DNA of 64,000 bases. It comes from Nocardioides pini (GTDB lineage Bacteria > Actinomycetota > Actinomycetes > Propionibacteriales > Nocardioidaceae). The notes under the pieces were generated by a model. That model did not search any database. It worked only from the letters and a program-made list of their open reading frames with translations, and was not told the DNA's origin. The translations under genes were made by a program, and so were the position numbers. This document shows, piece after piece, positions 55,738 to 64,000 of the stretch. The stretch spans positions 558,001 through 622,000 of the forward strand of contig NZ_JAPPUX010000004.1 of the NCBI RefSeq assembly GCF_026712185.1, in the 5' to 3' direction. The stretch's first letter is position 1, and every line of letters begins with the position of its first letter.

Positions 55738-56574
55738 CGGGCCCGCTCGAGCTTGTAGTGCAGTCGGACGGCCGACGCCCTCCAGAGCCGCAGCTCGTGG
55801 TCGGTGCGCAGCACGCCGTCCGCGTCGACGTGCACGTGGAAGGTCTCGTGCAGGGGGACGCGCGCGGCGTGGGCGCGACGGTCGCTCACGACGACGTACG
55901 CCCCGTCCTGGCCGAACCCGCCGCGGGGCGACTCCAGGAGGAGGCCGCCGCCGTCGGTCACGGTCGGCCGGAGGAACACCTGCACGTTGCCCGACTCGAG
56001 CGGGAACGCGACGTGGACGCTCGGCCGGTCGGCGCCGGGGAGCGTGCGTGCCGAGTAGGCGCCGCTGAAACACCGGCCGGCCGCTGCCGCGCAGGGTGCG
56101 GGTCCACGCGGCCGCCACCTGGTCGCCGTGCCGGTCGCGGATCGGGGTGACCCGGCTGTCCATGCCGCGGGCGACGTCGAGCGGACGCATCGGCAGGGCG
56201 AGCTGCTCGACGCGCCTCCCCCAGAGCCGCGAGACCAGCTCCCCCGCGGGCCAGAACACGGGCGACCAGCCGGGCCACACCTCCACCTGCCACTGCGCCG
56301 TGCGCTCGTAGAAGTCACGGACGTCCGGGTGCAGGCGCCGGGAGTCGAAGCCCGGGCCGTCGAGCACGGCCATCGACGACAGGAGCCCCGCCCCGGGCTC
56401 GTCGCCGCCGAGCCCGCCTCCGTGGCGGGCGGCCTCGGCTGCGAGCCACTCGTCGCCCACGGGGGGCGACCGGCTCACGGGCGAGTGCAGCCACCGCTCG
56501 CGGCCCGCGAGGTCGACCCGACGACCCGTGACCTGCCAGAACTTCCGGGAACCGAGGTCCAGCACGTGGGGCAC
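55734..56574 (-). pseudogene. Frameshifted gene of unknown function
   Basis: Two frames share one protein. From a GTG at 56574 the first frame gives a natural-looking sequence (LDLGSRKFWQVTGRRVDLAG onward to TRTLRGSGR). Near 56068-56090, in a GGCCGGCCGG stretch, sense moves to the next frame (FSGAYSARTLPGADRPSVHV and on to HYKLERAR) and runs to the stop at 55734. Repairing one base would give about 280 residues. It could be a true mutation or a sequencing error. I do not recognise the family. It lies between the radical SAM gene and the CrtA-like gene on the same strand. Confidence 0.7.
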
Positions 56575-56593
56575 GAGCCGGATCGTGCCAGTG

Positions 56594-58567
56594 TCAGACG
56601 ACGCTGAGCGGCAACAGCTTCTGGCCTGTCGGGCCGACCTGGATCTCGGTGCCCATCTCCGGGCAGACGCCGCAGTCGTAGCACGGCGTCCATCGGCAGT
56701 CCTCGATCTCGATGTCGGCGCCGTCGGCGGCCGCGAGCGCGTCCTCCCAGTCACCCCACAGCCAGTCCTTGTCGAGGCCGGAGTCGAGGTGCTCCCACGG
56801 GAGGACCTCGTCGTAGTCGCGCTCGCGGGTGGTGTACCAGTCGACGTCGACGCCGGTGCCGGCGAGCGCCTTCTCGGCCGACGCCATCCAGCGGTCGTAG
56901 GAGAAGTGCTCGCTCCAGCCGTCGAAGCGGCCGCCGTCGCGCCAGACCTCCTCGATGACCCGCCCGACGCGGCGGTCGCCGCGGGACAGCAGGCCCTCGA
57001 CGATGCCGGGCTTGCCGTCGTGGTAGCGGAAGCCGATCGCGCGGGCGTACTTCTTGTCCTCGCGGACCACCTCGCGCAGCAGCCGGAGCCGCTCGTCGGT
57101 GGCCTCGTGGTCGAGCTGGGGGGCCCACTGGAACGGGGTGTGCGGCTTGGGCACGAAGCCGCCGATGGAGACGGTGCAGCGGATGTCGTTGCGGCCGGAG
57201 ACCTCGCGGCCGGTCTTGATGACCCGCTTGGCGAGGTCGGCGATGGCCAGCACGTCCTCGTCGGTCTCCTGCGGGAGGCCGCACATGAAGTAGAGCTTCA
57301 CCTGCCGCCAGCCGTGGGAGTACGCCGCCGCGACGGTGCGGATGAGGTCGTCCTCGCTCACCATCTTGTTGATCACCTTGCGCATCCGCTCCGAGCCGCC
57401 CTCCGGGGCGAAGGTGAGCCCCGAGCGACGGCCGTTGCGGGAGAACTCGTTGGCCAGGGTGATGTTGAAGGCGTCGACGCGCGTGCTGGGCAGCGACAGC
57501 GACACGTTGGAGCCCTCGTAGCGGTCGGCCAGGCCCTTGGCGAGGTCACCGATCTCGGTGTGGTCGGCGCTCGAGAGCGACAGCAGGCCGACCTCCTCGA
57601 AGCCGGACTTGCGGATGCCGTTCTCGACCATGGCGCCGATGGTCTCGATGGACCGCTCGCGCACGGGTCGGGTGATCATGCCGGCCTGGCAGAAGCGACA
57701 GCCGCGCGTGCACCCGCGGAAGATCTCGACCGAGAAGCGCTCGTGCACGGTCTCGGCCAGCGGGACCAGCGGGTTGGCCGGGTAGGGCCACTGGTCGAGG
57801 TCCATCAGCGTGTGCTTGCGCACCCGGAACGGGATGCCCGGGCGGTTGGGCACGACGGCCTCGATCGAGCCGTCGGCGGCGTAGGCGACGTCGTAGAACC
57901 GCGGGACGTAGATGTTGCCGGTGACCGCGAGGCGGCGCAGCAGCTCGTCGCGACCGCCCGGTCGGCCCTCGGCCTTCCACTCGCGCACCACCTCGGAGAT
58001 CGCCAGCACGACCTCCTCGCCGTCACCGAGGACCGCGGCGTCGACGAAGTCGGCGATCGGCTCGGGGTTGAACGCGGCATGGCCGCCGGCGATCACGACG
58101 GGGTCGTCCTCGCCGCGGTCGACCGCGTGGAGCGGGATCCCGGCGAGGTCGAGGGCGTTGAGCATGTTGGTGTAGCCGAGCTCGGTGGAGAAGCTCAGGC
58201 CGAAGAGGTCGAACGCACCGACCGGGCGGTGGCTGTCGACGGTGAACTGCGGGATGGGGCCGTGCTCGTCGCCGTCGCGCATCACCTGCTCCATGTCGGG
58301 CCACACCGAGTAGGTGCGCTCGGCGAGGATCCAGTCGCGCTCGTTGAGCACCTCGTAGAGGATCTGGACGCCCTGGTTGGGCAGGCCCACCTCGTAGGCG
58401 TCGGGGTACATCAGCGCCCAGCGGACCGTCGGCCCACCGGTGTCGGACGCCTCGGCGCAGTCCCAGTCCTTGACGACCGAGTTGAGCTCGCCGCCGACGT
58501 ACTGGATGGGCTTCTGCACCGACGGAAGCCTTGCCTCCAGGCGCGGGAACACCGACGCGACGGACAT
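56594..58567 (-). CDS. TIGR03960 family B12-binding-domain radical SAM protein
   Basis: A 657-residue protein. An N-terminal B12-binding-like domain (about 40-200, including FDLFGLSFSTELGYTNMLNA) is followed by the radical SAM core with the 4Fe-4S motif FRGCTRGCRFCQAGM at about 285-296. A C-terminal Cys cluster (CRWTPCYDCGVC) suggests a second metal site. Function is unknown; the family always travels with TIGR03936, fused or adjacent, and is thought to modify RNA or a ribosomal component. Here its partner is 27 kb away. It lies 130 bases downstream of rodA on the same strand. Confidence 0.92.
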   Translation of the reverse strand: MSVASVFPRLEARLPSVQKPIQYVGGELNSVVKDWDCAEASDTGGPTVRWALMYPDAYEVGLPNQGVQILYEVLNERDWILAERTYSVWPDMEQVMRDGDEHGPIPQFTVDSHRPVGAFDLFGLSFSTELGYTNMLNALDLAGIPLHAVDRGEDDPVVIAGGHAAFNPEPIADFVDAAVLGDGEEVVLAISEVVREWKAEGRPGGRDELLRRLAVTGNIYVPRFYDVAYAADGSIEAVVPNRPGIPFRVRKHTLMDLDQWPYPANPLVPLAETVHERFSVEIFRGCTRGCRFCQAGMITRPVRERSIETIGAMVENGIRKSGFEEVGLLSLSSADHTEIGDLAKGLADRYEGSNVSLSLPSTRVDAFNITLANEFSRNGRRSGLTFAPEGGSERMRKVINKMVSEDDLIRTVAAAYSHGWRQVKLYFMCGLPQETDEDVLAIADLAKRVIKTGREVSGRNDIRCTVSIGGFVPKPHTPFQWAPQLDHEATDERLRLLREVVREDKKYARAIGFRYHDGKPGIVEGLLSRGDRRVGRVIEEVWRDGGRFDGWSEHFSYDRWMASAEKALAGTGVDVDWYTTRERDYDEVLPWEHLDSGLDKDWLWGDWEDALAAADGADIEIEDCRWTPCYDCGVCPEMGTEIQVGPTGQKLLPLSVV

Positions 58568-58697
58568 GACAGCAACCACCTCGAACGGGGATCGGGAGCA
58601 GGGAAGGGCGGGCGCAGCGACAGCGCCGACCCTCAAGGTTACGCGCCGGTCGGTGGTGCGTCCTACTCAGCGAGGAGCCGGACGAGGCCGGCCGACC

Positions 58698-59897
58698 TCA
58701 GCGCCGGACCGGGCCCGCCGACCGGAGGTGGATGTTCTGGAGCAGGCCGAGCGCCAGCATGCCGGCGAACAGCGAGCTGCCGCCGTAGGACACGAACGGC
58801 AGCGGCACGCCGGTGACCGGCATGATCCCGAGGCACATGCCGATGTTCTGGAAGGCCTGAAAGCCCCACCAGCAGGCGATGCCGGCGGCCGCCACGCGGC
58901 CGAACAGGTCGCCGGCCTGGGCGGAGATCGCCAGCGCGCGCCAGATCAGGAGGGCGACCAGGAGGATGAGCACGCCCGCTCCCACGAGGCCGAGCTCCTC
59001 GCCTGCGACGGTGAAGATGAAGTCGGTGTGCTGCTCGGGCACGAAGCCGGAACGGGTCTGCGAGCCGTCGAAGAGGCCCTGGCCGAAGAGACCGCCGTTG
59101 CCGACGGCGATGCGCGCCTGCTCGGTGTTGTAGCCCGCGCCCCGCGGGTCGAGCCCGGGGTTCGTGAACGCGAGGAAGCGGTCGACCTGGTAGGGCTTGA
59201 GCACCCCCATCGACACGGCCGCGACCGCGCCGCCGACCGCCCCGAACGTCAGGCCCGCCAGCCACAGGCGGCCGGCGCCCGCCACGGCGAGGACACCGAA
59301 GACCGTCGCGGAGAGCACGAGCATCGTGCCCAGGTCGGGCTGGAGGAGGATGAGCGCGGCCGGGATCCCGGCGATCGCGAGCATGGCGACGACCTCGACG
59401 CTGCGGACCCCGCGGCCCCACCGTCGCTCGGTGCGCTCGGCCACGACGAGGGCCATGCCGATCACCACGGCGAGCTTGGCGAACTCGGCGGGCTGGATGG
59501 ACATGCCACCGAGCTGGATCCACGAGCGGGACCCGTTGATCGTGCTGCCGGCCACGAGCACCATGACGAGGCCGCCGACGCTGGCGAGGTAGGCCAGCGG
59601 GGCGAGGATGCGGACCCACCGGTGGTCGGTGGCGAGGACCGCGACCATCAGCACCAGGCCGATGGCGACGTTGACGAGCTGCTTGCGGAGGTAGGCGTTG
59701 GGGTCACCGCCGGTGAGATCGGCACGGGTGGAGGTGGCCGACCAGACCAGCAGGGTGCCGAGGGTGACGAGCGCGAGGGCGGCCAGCATCAGCAGCCAGT
59801 CGAGACCCGGGGCGCGCAGGCTCGTGCCCGCGCGCAGGGGCCGGGACGAGGGCCGGCTGGACGGTCGACTGGACGGTCGGGTGGACAGGACGGTCAT
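58698..59897 (-). CDS. rodA: Peptidoglycan polymerase RodA (SEDS family)
   Basis: A 399-residue polytopic SEDS glycosyltransferase with about 10 helices. Family motifs are SRSWIQLGGMSIQPAEFAKL, LQPDLGTMLVL and the closing GVPLPFVSYGGSSL. It polymerises lipid II for side-wall growth together with PBP2, encoded 3 bases upstream on the same strand. The N-terminus begins with a short Arg-Pro-Ser repeat encoded by 12-base tandem units, an odd cytoplasmic extension that may vary in length. Confidence 0.95.
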   Translation of the reverse strand: MTVLSTRPSSRPSSRPSSRPLRAGTSLRAPGLDWLLMLAALALVTLGTLLVWSATSTRADLTGGDPNAYLRKQLVNVAIGLVLMVAVLATDHRWVRILAPLAYLASVGGLVMVLVAGSTINGSRSWIQLGGMSIQPAEFAKLAVVIGMALVVAERTERRWGRGVRSVEVVAMLAIAGIPAALILLQPDLGTMLVLSATVFGVLAVAGAGRLWLAGLTFGAVGGAVAAVSMGVLKPYQVDRFLAFTNPGLDPRGAGYNTEQARIAVGNGGLFGQGLFDGSQTRSGFVPEQHTDFIFTVAGEELGLVGAGVLILLVALLIWRALAISAQAGDLFGRVAAAGIACWWGFQAFQNIGMCLGIMPVTGVPLPFVSYGGSSLFAGMLALGLLQNIHLRSAGPVRR

Positions 59898-59900
59898 CGC

Positions 59901-62033
59901 TCACTCCCCTGCCTTGTCGGGGACGGGCGGCATGATCGACCCGTCCTCGAGGAACTGCGGCAACCGGGCGGGCGGCACGGTGCCCGGGATCGCTGCTCGC
60001 GCGGGTCGCACGGTCTCGCCGTCGATGCCGTAGAGCGCCTCCCAGATCGCCCGGATGCCCTCACCGGTCGACCCCGAGCCGGTGCCGCCTTGGCTGATCA
60101 TCATCACCACGACGTAGTCCTTGGAGTACGACGCGACCCAGCCGGTCGACTGCTTGCCGTAGACCTCGGCGGAACCCGTCTTGGCACGGATGGTGACGTC
60201 GTCGATCGGGAACCCGACCAGCTTCCAGGCCATGGTGCCGACGCGGGAGACGTTCTGGAGGGCGTCGTCGATGTAGTCGAGGTACTTCTTCGGCACGTCG
60301 ACCTGCCCGACCTTCCGCGGGGCGATGCGGCGCAGCACCGTGCCCTCGGGGCTGACGATCGCCTTGGCGACGGTCGGCGCCCAGAGCGTGCCGCCGTTGC
60401 TCAGCGCGGCGTAGCCGCGGGCGAGCTGGAGCGGCGTGACGATGGTGTCGCCCTGGCCGATGGAGAAGTTCACGGCGTCACCGGCGCGGTAGAGATTGCC
60501 CTCGAGGCAGAACTCCCGGGCGAACTTGTAGACGAAGTCGCTCGTGTCCGGGGTCTGCGGCTTGCGGCTGAGCTCGCAGTAGTAGTCCTTCTGCGACTCG
60601 TAGTAGGCCTGCTTCCAGTGACGATCGGCGATCCGGCCGGGCGCCTCGCCGGGCAGGTCGATCCCGGTGCGGGAGCCGAAGCCGAACTCCTTGGCCTCCT
60701 CGACCAGCGGGTCCTTGGCGTCGATGTCGGCCGGGTCGCTCCCGAAGCGCTGCCAGAAGTCGTAGCCGACGCGGTAGAAGAACGTGTTGCAGGAGACCTC
60801 GAGCGCCTTGGCGAAGCCGATGTTGCCGTAGGCGCCGGACTCGTAGTTCTTGAAGACGCGGTTGCCGACCTGGAACCCCGACGAGCACGGCAGCGTGGTG
60901 TCCATCGAGTAGCCGTTGGTCAGGGCGCCGGCGGTCATGAAGGGCTTCCACGTCGACCCGGGAGCGAACTGGCCCTGGGTGGCGCGCGAGAGGAGCGGCG
61001 TGCCGGCCTTCTCGGAGTAGAGCCGCGTCAGCTGCTGCTCGCTGATGCCGCCGGTCCACACGTCGGGGTCGTACGTCGGCTGGCTGGCCATCGCGATCAC
61101 CCGGCCGGTCTTCGCGTCGAGGACGACGGCGGCGCCGGAGTCGGCGGCGAACCTGCGGCCGGTCACCGGGTCGACCTGCGTGCGCTGGAAGGCGATCCGC
61201 TGGGCGAGCTGGCGCTCGACGACCGACTGGACCTTCGCGTCGATCGAGGTGACGAGGGTGTCGCCGGGCGTGCTCTCGACGAGGGAGTCGTCGCCCAGCA
61301 CCCGGCCCATCGAGTCGACCGCCACGCGCCGGTAGCCGGGCAGGCCGCGCAGCCACTCGTCGTACTGCTTCTCCACGCCGGCGCGGCCGACGACCGACGC
61401 ACCGTTGAGGGAGCGGTCGTCGCGCTCGGCCGCGAGGTCGTACTCGTCCTCGGTGACGGGGCTGAGGTAGCCCAGCACGTGGGCGAGGTTGATGCCGAAG
61501 GGCCGCGGGTAGGAGCGGACGTTCTGCTGCTCGGCGAGCACGCCCGGGTAGTCCTCGGGCTGCTCGAGCACCTGGAGGGCGACGCTCTTGGGCACGTCGG
61601 TGGCGACCGGCACGGGCTGGTAGGGCGAGCCGTTCCAGCAGACGTCGCGCACGCTGCCGGGGTCACCGCAGGTCACGAGGCGAGCCTCCACGTCCTTCGG
61701 CTTCGCGTCGACGACGACCGCGACGCGGCGGACCAGCTCGGTGCGCTGCCCCTCCTCGAGCTTGCCGAGGAGGGTGCGGTCCATCGAGATGACCCACGAC
61801 GTGCGGTTGGCCACGAGCGGGCGGCCCTGGCTGTCGACGATCAGGCCCCGCTGGGGCTGGACCACGATGTCGCGCACGGACTGGTCGGCGGCCTGCGCCT
61901 GGTAGGACTCGCCGCCGATGACCTGGAGGTAGTAGAGCCGGACGAACAGCGTCGCGAACAGCGAGAAGACCAGCGCCTGCACGACCACCAGGCGCAGACG
62001 GCTCTTGTCGCTCCGGGCGGTGGCACCCCTCAC
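59901..62033 (-). CDS. mrdA: Penicillin-binding protein 2 (class B transpeptidase)
   Basis: A 710-residue membrane-anchored transpeptidase. A single helix at about 14-33 is followed by the dimerisation domain (IVVQPQRGLIVDSQGRPL) and the transpeptidase domain: active Ser near 358 in APGSTWKPF, SxN in VSCNTFF, and KTG in RAKTGSAEV near 618. The two Cys-containing segments (VTCGDPG, VCWNGSP) may form a disulfide. It crosslinks side-wall peptidoglycan with RodA. GTG at 62033 overlaps the mreD stop (GTGA). Confidence 0.95.
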   Translation of the reverse strand: MRGATARSDKSRLRLVVVQALVFSLFATLFVRLYYLQVIGGESYQAQAADQSVRDIVVQPQRGLIVDSQGRPLVANRTSWVISMDRTLLGKLEEGQRTELVRRVAVVVDAKPKDVEARLVTCGDPGSVRDVCWNGSPYQPVPVATDVPKSVALQVLEQPEDYPGVLAEQQNVRSYPRPFGINLAHVLGYLSPVTEDEYDLAAERDDRSLNGASVVGRAGVEKQYDEWLRGLPGYRRVAVDSMGRVLGDDSLVESTPGDTLVTSIDAKVQSVVERQLAQRIAFQRTQVDPVTGRRFAADSGAAVVLDAKTGRVIAMASQPTYDPDVWTGGISEQQLTRLYSEKAGTPLLSRATQGQFAPGSTWKPFMTAGALTNGYSMDTTLPCSSGFQVGNRVFKNYESGAYGNIGFAKALEVSCNTFFYRVGYDFWQRFGSDPADIDAKDPLVEEAKEFGFGSRTGIDLPGEAPGRIADRHWKQAYYESQKDYYCELSRKPQTPDTSDFVYKFAREFCLEGNLYRAGDAVNFSIGQGDTIVTPLQLARGYAALSNGGTLWAPTVAKAIVSPEGTVLRRIAPRKVGQVDVPKKYLDYIDDALQNVSRVGTMAWKLVGFPIDDVTIRAKTGSAEVYGKQSTGWVASYSKDYVVVMMISQGGTGSGSTGEGIRAIWEALYGIDGETVRPARAAIPGTVPPARLPQFLEDGSIMPPVPDKAGE

Positions 62034-62542
62034 GACGCGGCCCACTGCGGGCTGAGCCGCGCGAACAGCTTCATCAGCGGAGGAAGCACGAACGGCGTCA
62101 GGAGCACGTCCCACACCACGGCGACCAGGACGACCTCGAGGAGGCCCGCCACGGACATGTCGGGGTCCTGGAGCAGCACGCCCGAGAGGGCGAAGACGGA
62201 GGTGGCCACGAACGACGCGGCCGCGACGGTGCCGACCACCGCGAGGGCGGTGGGCTTCTGGTCCTGGCGCACCCGAGCGGCGAGGAACGCCGCGATCGTC
62301 ATGGCCAGCGCCCAGCGGCCGGCGACGTGGTCGGCCGGCGGCGCGAGGTCGAGCGTGAGGCCGGCGGCGAAGCCGAGCACGAGGGCGAACGGCGCCTCCA
62401 CGGTCAGCGCGGCCGCGACCACCACCAGCAGGCAGAGGTTGGGCACGATGCCGTGCCACGCGACGTGCGGGAAGAGCGTCACCTGCACGACGAGCGCGAC
62501 GACGACGGCGGTGACGGCCAGCAGCAGCCTCAGCCCCTTCAC
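62030..62542 (-). CDS. mreD: Rod shape-determining protein MreD
   Basis: A 170-residue protein with about five hydrophobic helices, between mreC and mrdA as in other rod-type clusters. VVVQVTLFPHV and FALVLGFAAGLTLDLAPP are typical MreD blocks. It is a membrane part of the elongasome with little sequence conservation; position carries much of the call. GTG at 62542 overlaps the mreC stop, and its own stop overlaps the mrdA start. Confidence 0.92.
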   Translation of the reverse strand: MKGLRLLLAVTAVVVALVVQVTLFPHVAWHGIVPNLCLLVVVAAALTVEAPFALVLGFAAGLTLDLAPPADHVAGRWALAMTIAAFLAARVRQDQKPTALAVVGTVAAASFVATSVFALSGVLLQDPDMSVAGLLEVVLVAVVWDVLLTPFVLPPLMKLFARLSPQWAAS

Positions 62543-63477
62543 CGGAGGCTCCCGTCCGCCTCGATGACGGCGCGGTCGCTGCGTGAGCCGCTGGGGACCA
62601 TCACCCCCACGACGTCGAGGGCCGAGAAGTCGACGAAGGGCTTCACGACCGCGCGCTGCGAGGCCTCCCGCAGCGAGCTGTAGACCTCGGTGATCGTGCC
62701 GATCGGCACGCCCGGGGCGTACGGCCCCGTCGAGCTGCCCCAGGTCACGACCGTGTCGTCGCGGGCCGGGACCGAGGCGTCGTCGACCAGGCGGAGGTCC
62801 AGACCCGACTTCTGGTCGAGGGACCCGCTGCCGGTGACGAACCCGATCTCCATGCTCGACCCCACGCGGCCGCCGACGGTCGAGTCGGGGTCGATGACCA
62901 GCAGCACGGTCGCGGTGCTGCGGGTGACGCGGAGGACGCGGCCGACCAGGCCGTCGTTGTTGACGACCGTCATGTCGGGGCCGACCCCCGACTCGGAGCC
63001 GGCGTCGATGGTGACGGTGAAGCTCTGAGACTGCCGCGAGCCCATCGCGACCACGCGGGCGGGCACGAGGGCCGAACCGAGGTCCTCCGCGGCCGTGGTG
63101 AGGCCGTCGTACTGCTCGAGGCGGTTGCGGTCGAAGCCGGCCAGCTCGACCTGGCCCTTCAGCTCGGCGTTGCTGGCCTCGAGGTCGCGGACCTGGTCGG
63201 CCAGGTCACCCTTGCTGCGGAACCAGGCGGGCACGGCGGTGAACGGGCGGACGGCTGCGGCGACCCCGGCCTCGGCCGGACCGAAGGCCTCGCCGACCGC
63301 GCGCCGCGCCGGCTCGAGCGGCGAGCTGCCACCGCCCGAGACGTCGAGCGTGATGAGCGTGACGCTGGCGAGGACGAGCGCCACCAGCAGCGACCGCGGC
63401 GGGCGGTTGCGCGACTCGAGCTTGTCGAGACCGGTCCAGCGTCGTTCCCGGCCGTCGTGCCCCCCGAAGGCCCCCAT
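62539..63477 (-). CDS. mreC: Rod shape-determining protein MreC
   Basis: A 312-residue bitopic protein: one helix at about 30-46, a coiled coil near 90-115 (DLADQVRDLEASNAELKGQV), then the beta-barrel domains with VVNNDGLVGRVLRVTRSTATV and the C-terminal DFSALDVVGVM. It organises PBP2 and RodA outside the membrane. It overlaps the mreB stop by one base (TGATG) and the mreD start by 4. The start at 63477 gives a basic cytoplasmic tail of normal length. Confidence 0.95.
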   Translation of the reverse strand: MGAFGGHDGRERRWTGLDKLESRNRPPRSLLVALVLASVTLITLDVSGGGSSPLEPARRAVGEAFGPAEAGVAAAVRPFTAVPAWFRSKGDLADQVRDLEASNAELKGQVELAGFDRNRLEQYDGLTTAAEDLGSALVPARVVAMGSRQSQSFTVTIDAGSESGVGPDMTVVNNDGLVGRVLRVTRSTATVLLVIDPDSTVGGRVGSSMEIGFVTGSGSLDQKSGLDLRLVDDASVPARDDTVVTWGSSTGPYAPGVPIGTITEVYSSLREASQRAVVKPFVDFSALDVVGVMVPSGSRSDRAVIEADGSLR

Positions 63478-64000
63478 CAGAAGCGCCTCGGGTCGGAGAC
63501 GAGGACCTGCTGGAGCGCCTCGAACTCCTCGACGCACTTGCCGGCGCCGTAGGCCACCGACGACAGCGGGTCCTCGGCGACGTGGACGGGCATGCCCGTC
63601 TCGTGGCGCAGCCGCTCGTCGAGGCCGCGCAGCATCGCGCCGCCGCCGGTGAGGACGATGCCGCGGTCCATGATGTCGCCGGCGAGCTCGGGCGGCGTCT
63701 GGTCGAGCGTGGTGCGGACGGCGTCGATGATGTTGTGCAGCGGCTCCTCGAGCGCCTGGCGCAGCTCGGAGCTGGAGACGACGACGGTGCGGGGCAGGCC
63801 GGAGACCATGTCGCGGCCGCGGATCTCCGCGTCGGGCTCGCTGGGCAGGGGGAAGGCCGAGCCGAGGGTCATCTTCATCTCCTCGGCGGTGCGCTCCCCC
63901 AGCATCAGGGAGTACTCCTTCTTCATCCACGCGATGATCGCCTGGTCGAGGTCGTCGCCCGCGGTGCGCACCGACAGGCTGGTGACGATGCCGCCGAGGC
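63477..64000 (-). CDS. mreB: Actin-like protein MreB, C-terminal part
   Basis: The last 174 residues of MreB; the gene runs past the window edge. Clear blocks are LGGIVTSLSVRTAGDDLDQA, MKKEYSLMLGERTAEEMK and DRGIVLTGGGAMLRGLDERL, the last being the adenosine motif. MreB filaments guide side-wall synthesis by RodA and PBP2, both encoded downstream in the same run. Confidence 0.97.
   Translation of the reverse strand, partial: LGGIVTSLSVRTAGDDLDQAIIAWMKKEYSLMLGERTAEEMKMTLGSAFPLPSEPDAEIRGRDMVSGLPRTVVVSSSELRQALEEPLHNIIDAVRTTLDQTPPELAGDIMDRGIVLTGGGAMLRGLDERLRHETGMPVHVAEDPLSSVAYGAGKCVEEFEALQQVLVSDPRRF

Noticed and set aside
58440..62567. Open frame of over 1300 codons on the plus strand opposite rodA, mrdA and mreD
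   Set aside because: Its sequence is compositionally biased (Asp, Glu, Arg, Val, His) as expected of an antisense frame in very GC-rich DNA, and the opposite strand encodes well-known genes with intact motifs.

Overview
The window is very GC-rich chromosomal DNA with GTG/TTG starts, GTGA and ATGA stop/start overlaps, and several start codons 6-9 bases after a -10 box (leaderless or nearly so). Gene content and order point to an actinobacterium of the Nocardioides/Propionibacteriales type. This comes from protein families and synteny read by eye, not from a database search.

Region 1 (1-16148): the tail of a dimethylformamidase-like protein, a lipoprotein plus LCP-family pair, a NarL-type two-component system with a PDZ-like membrane kinase, a secreted RTX-repeat protein, and a housekeeping block on the minus strand (iscS, mnmA, a MetE C-domain-like protein, ligA). 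A plus-strand TetR regulator, DHA2 drug exporter and small hydrolase sit inside that block. A lipoprotein metalloprotease follows.

Region 2 (16154-17637): one intact IS110-group insertion sequence between two convergent genes. Its left end folds into a bridge-RNA-like structure. Segments of it match the element's own right end, its left end and the right flank, all registered on a CT core. Beyond it lie a nucleotidyltransferase, a HIT protein and a MazG-like protein, two of them read from overlapping divergent -10 boxes.

Region 3 (19119-29413 and 56594-64000, minus strand): the conserved actinobacterial order mreB-mreC-mreD-mrdA-rodA-radical SAM(TIGR03960)-TIGR03936-rne-rplU-rpmA-obgE-proB. 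It is interrupted twice. A membrane protein with a glycosyltransferase-like C-terminus is translationally coupled to rne ahead of rplU. A block of about 27 kb separates the two radical-SAM-linked genes that are normally neighbours.

Region 4 (29442-56574): that block, mostly a surface-polysaccharide locus. It has two GT2+DUF2304 modules, two Wzx-like flippases of equal length, and four WbpB/E/D/I-like enzymes (the UDP-ManNAc3NAcA route without its first enzyme). It also has several GT-A and GT-B transferases, DUF2142/GT-C-like membrane proteins, an OafA-type acyltransferase and three methyltransferases, one carrying a long coiled coil. Its right edge holds a CrtA-like monooxygenase and a frameshifted gene. 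Together these would make activated amino-sugar acids, assemble and flip lipid-linked glycan, and decorate it. The LCP protein near the left end could attach such a glycan to peptidoglycan, but that link is inferred.
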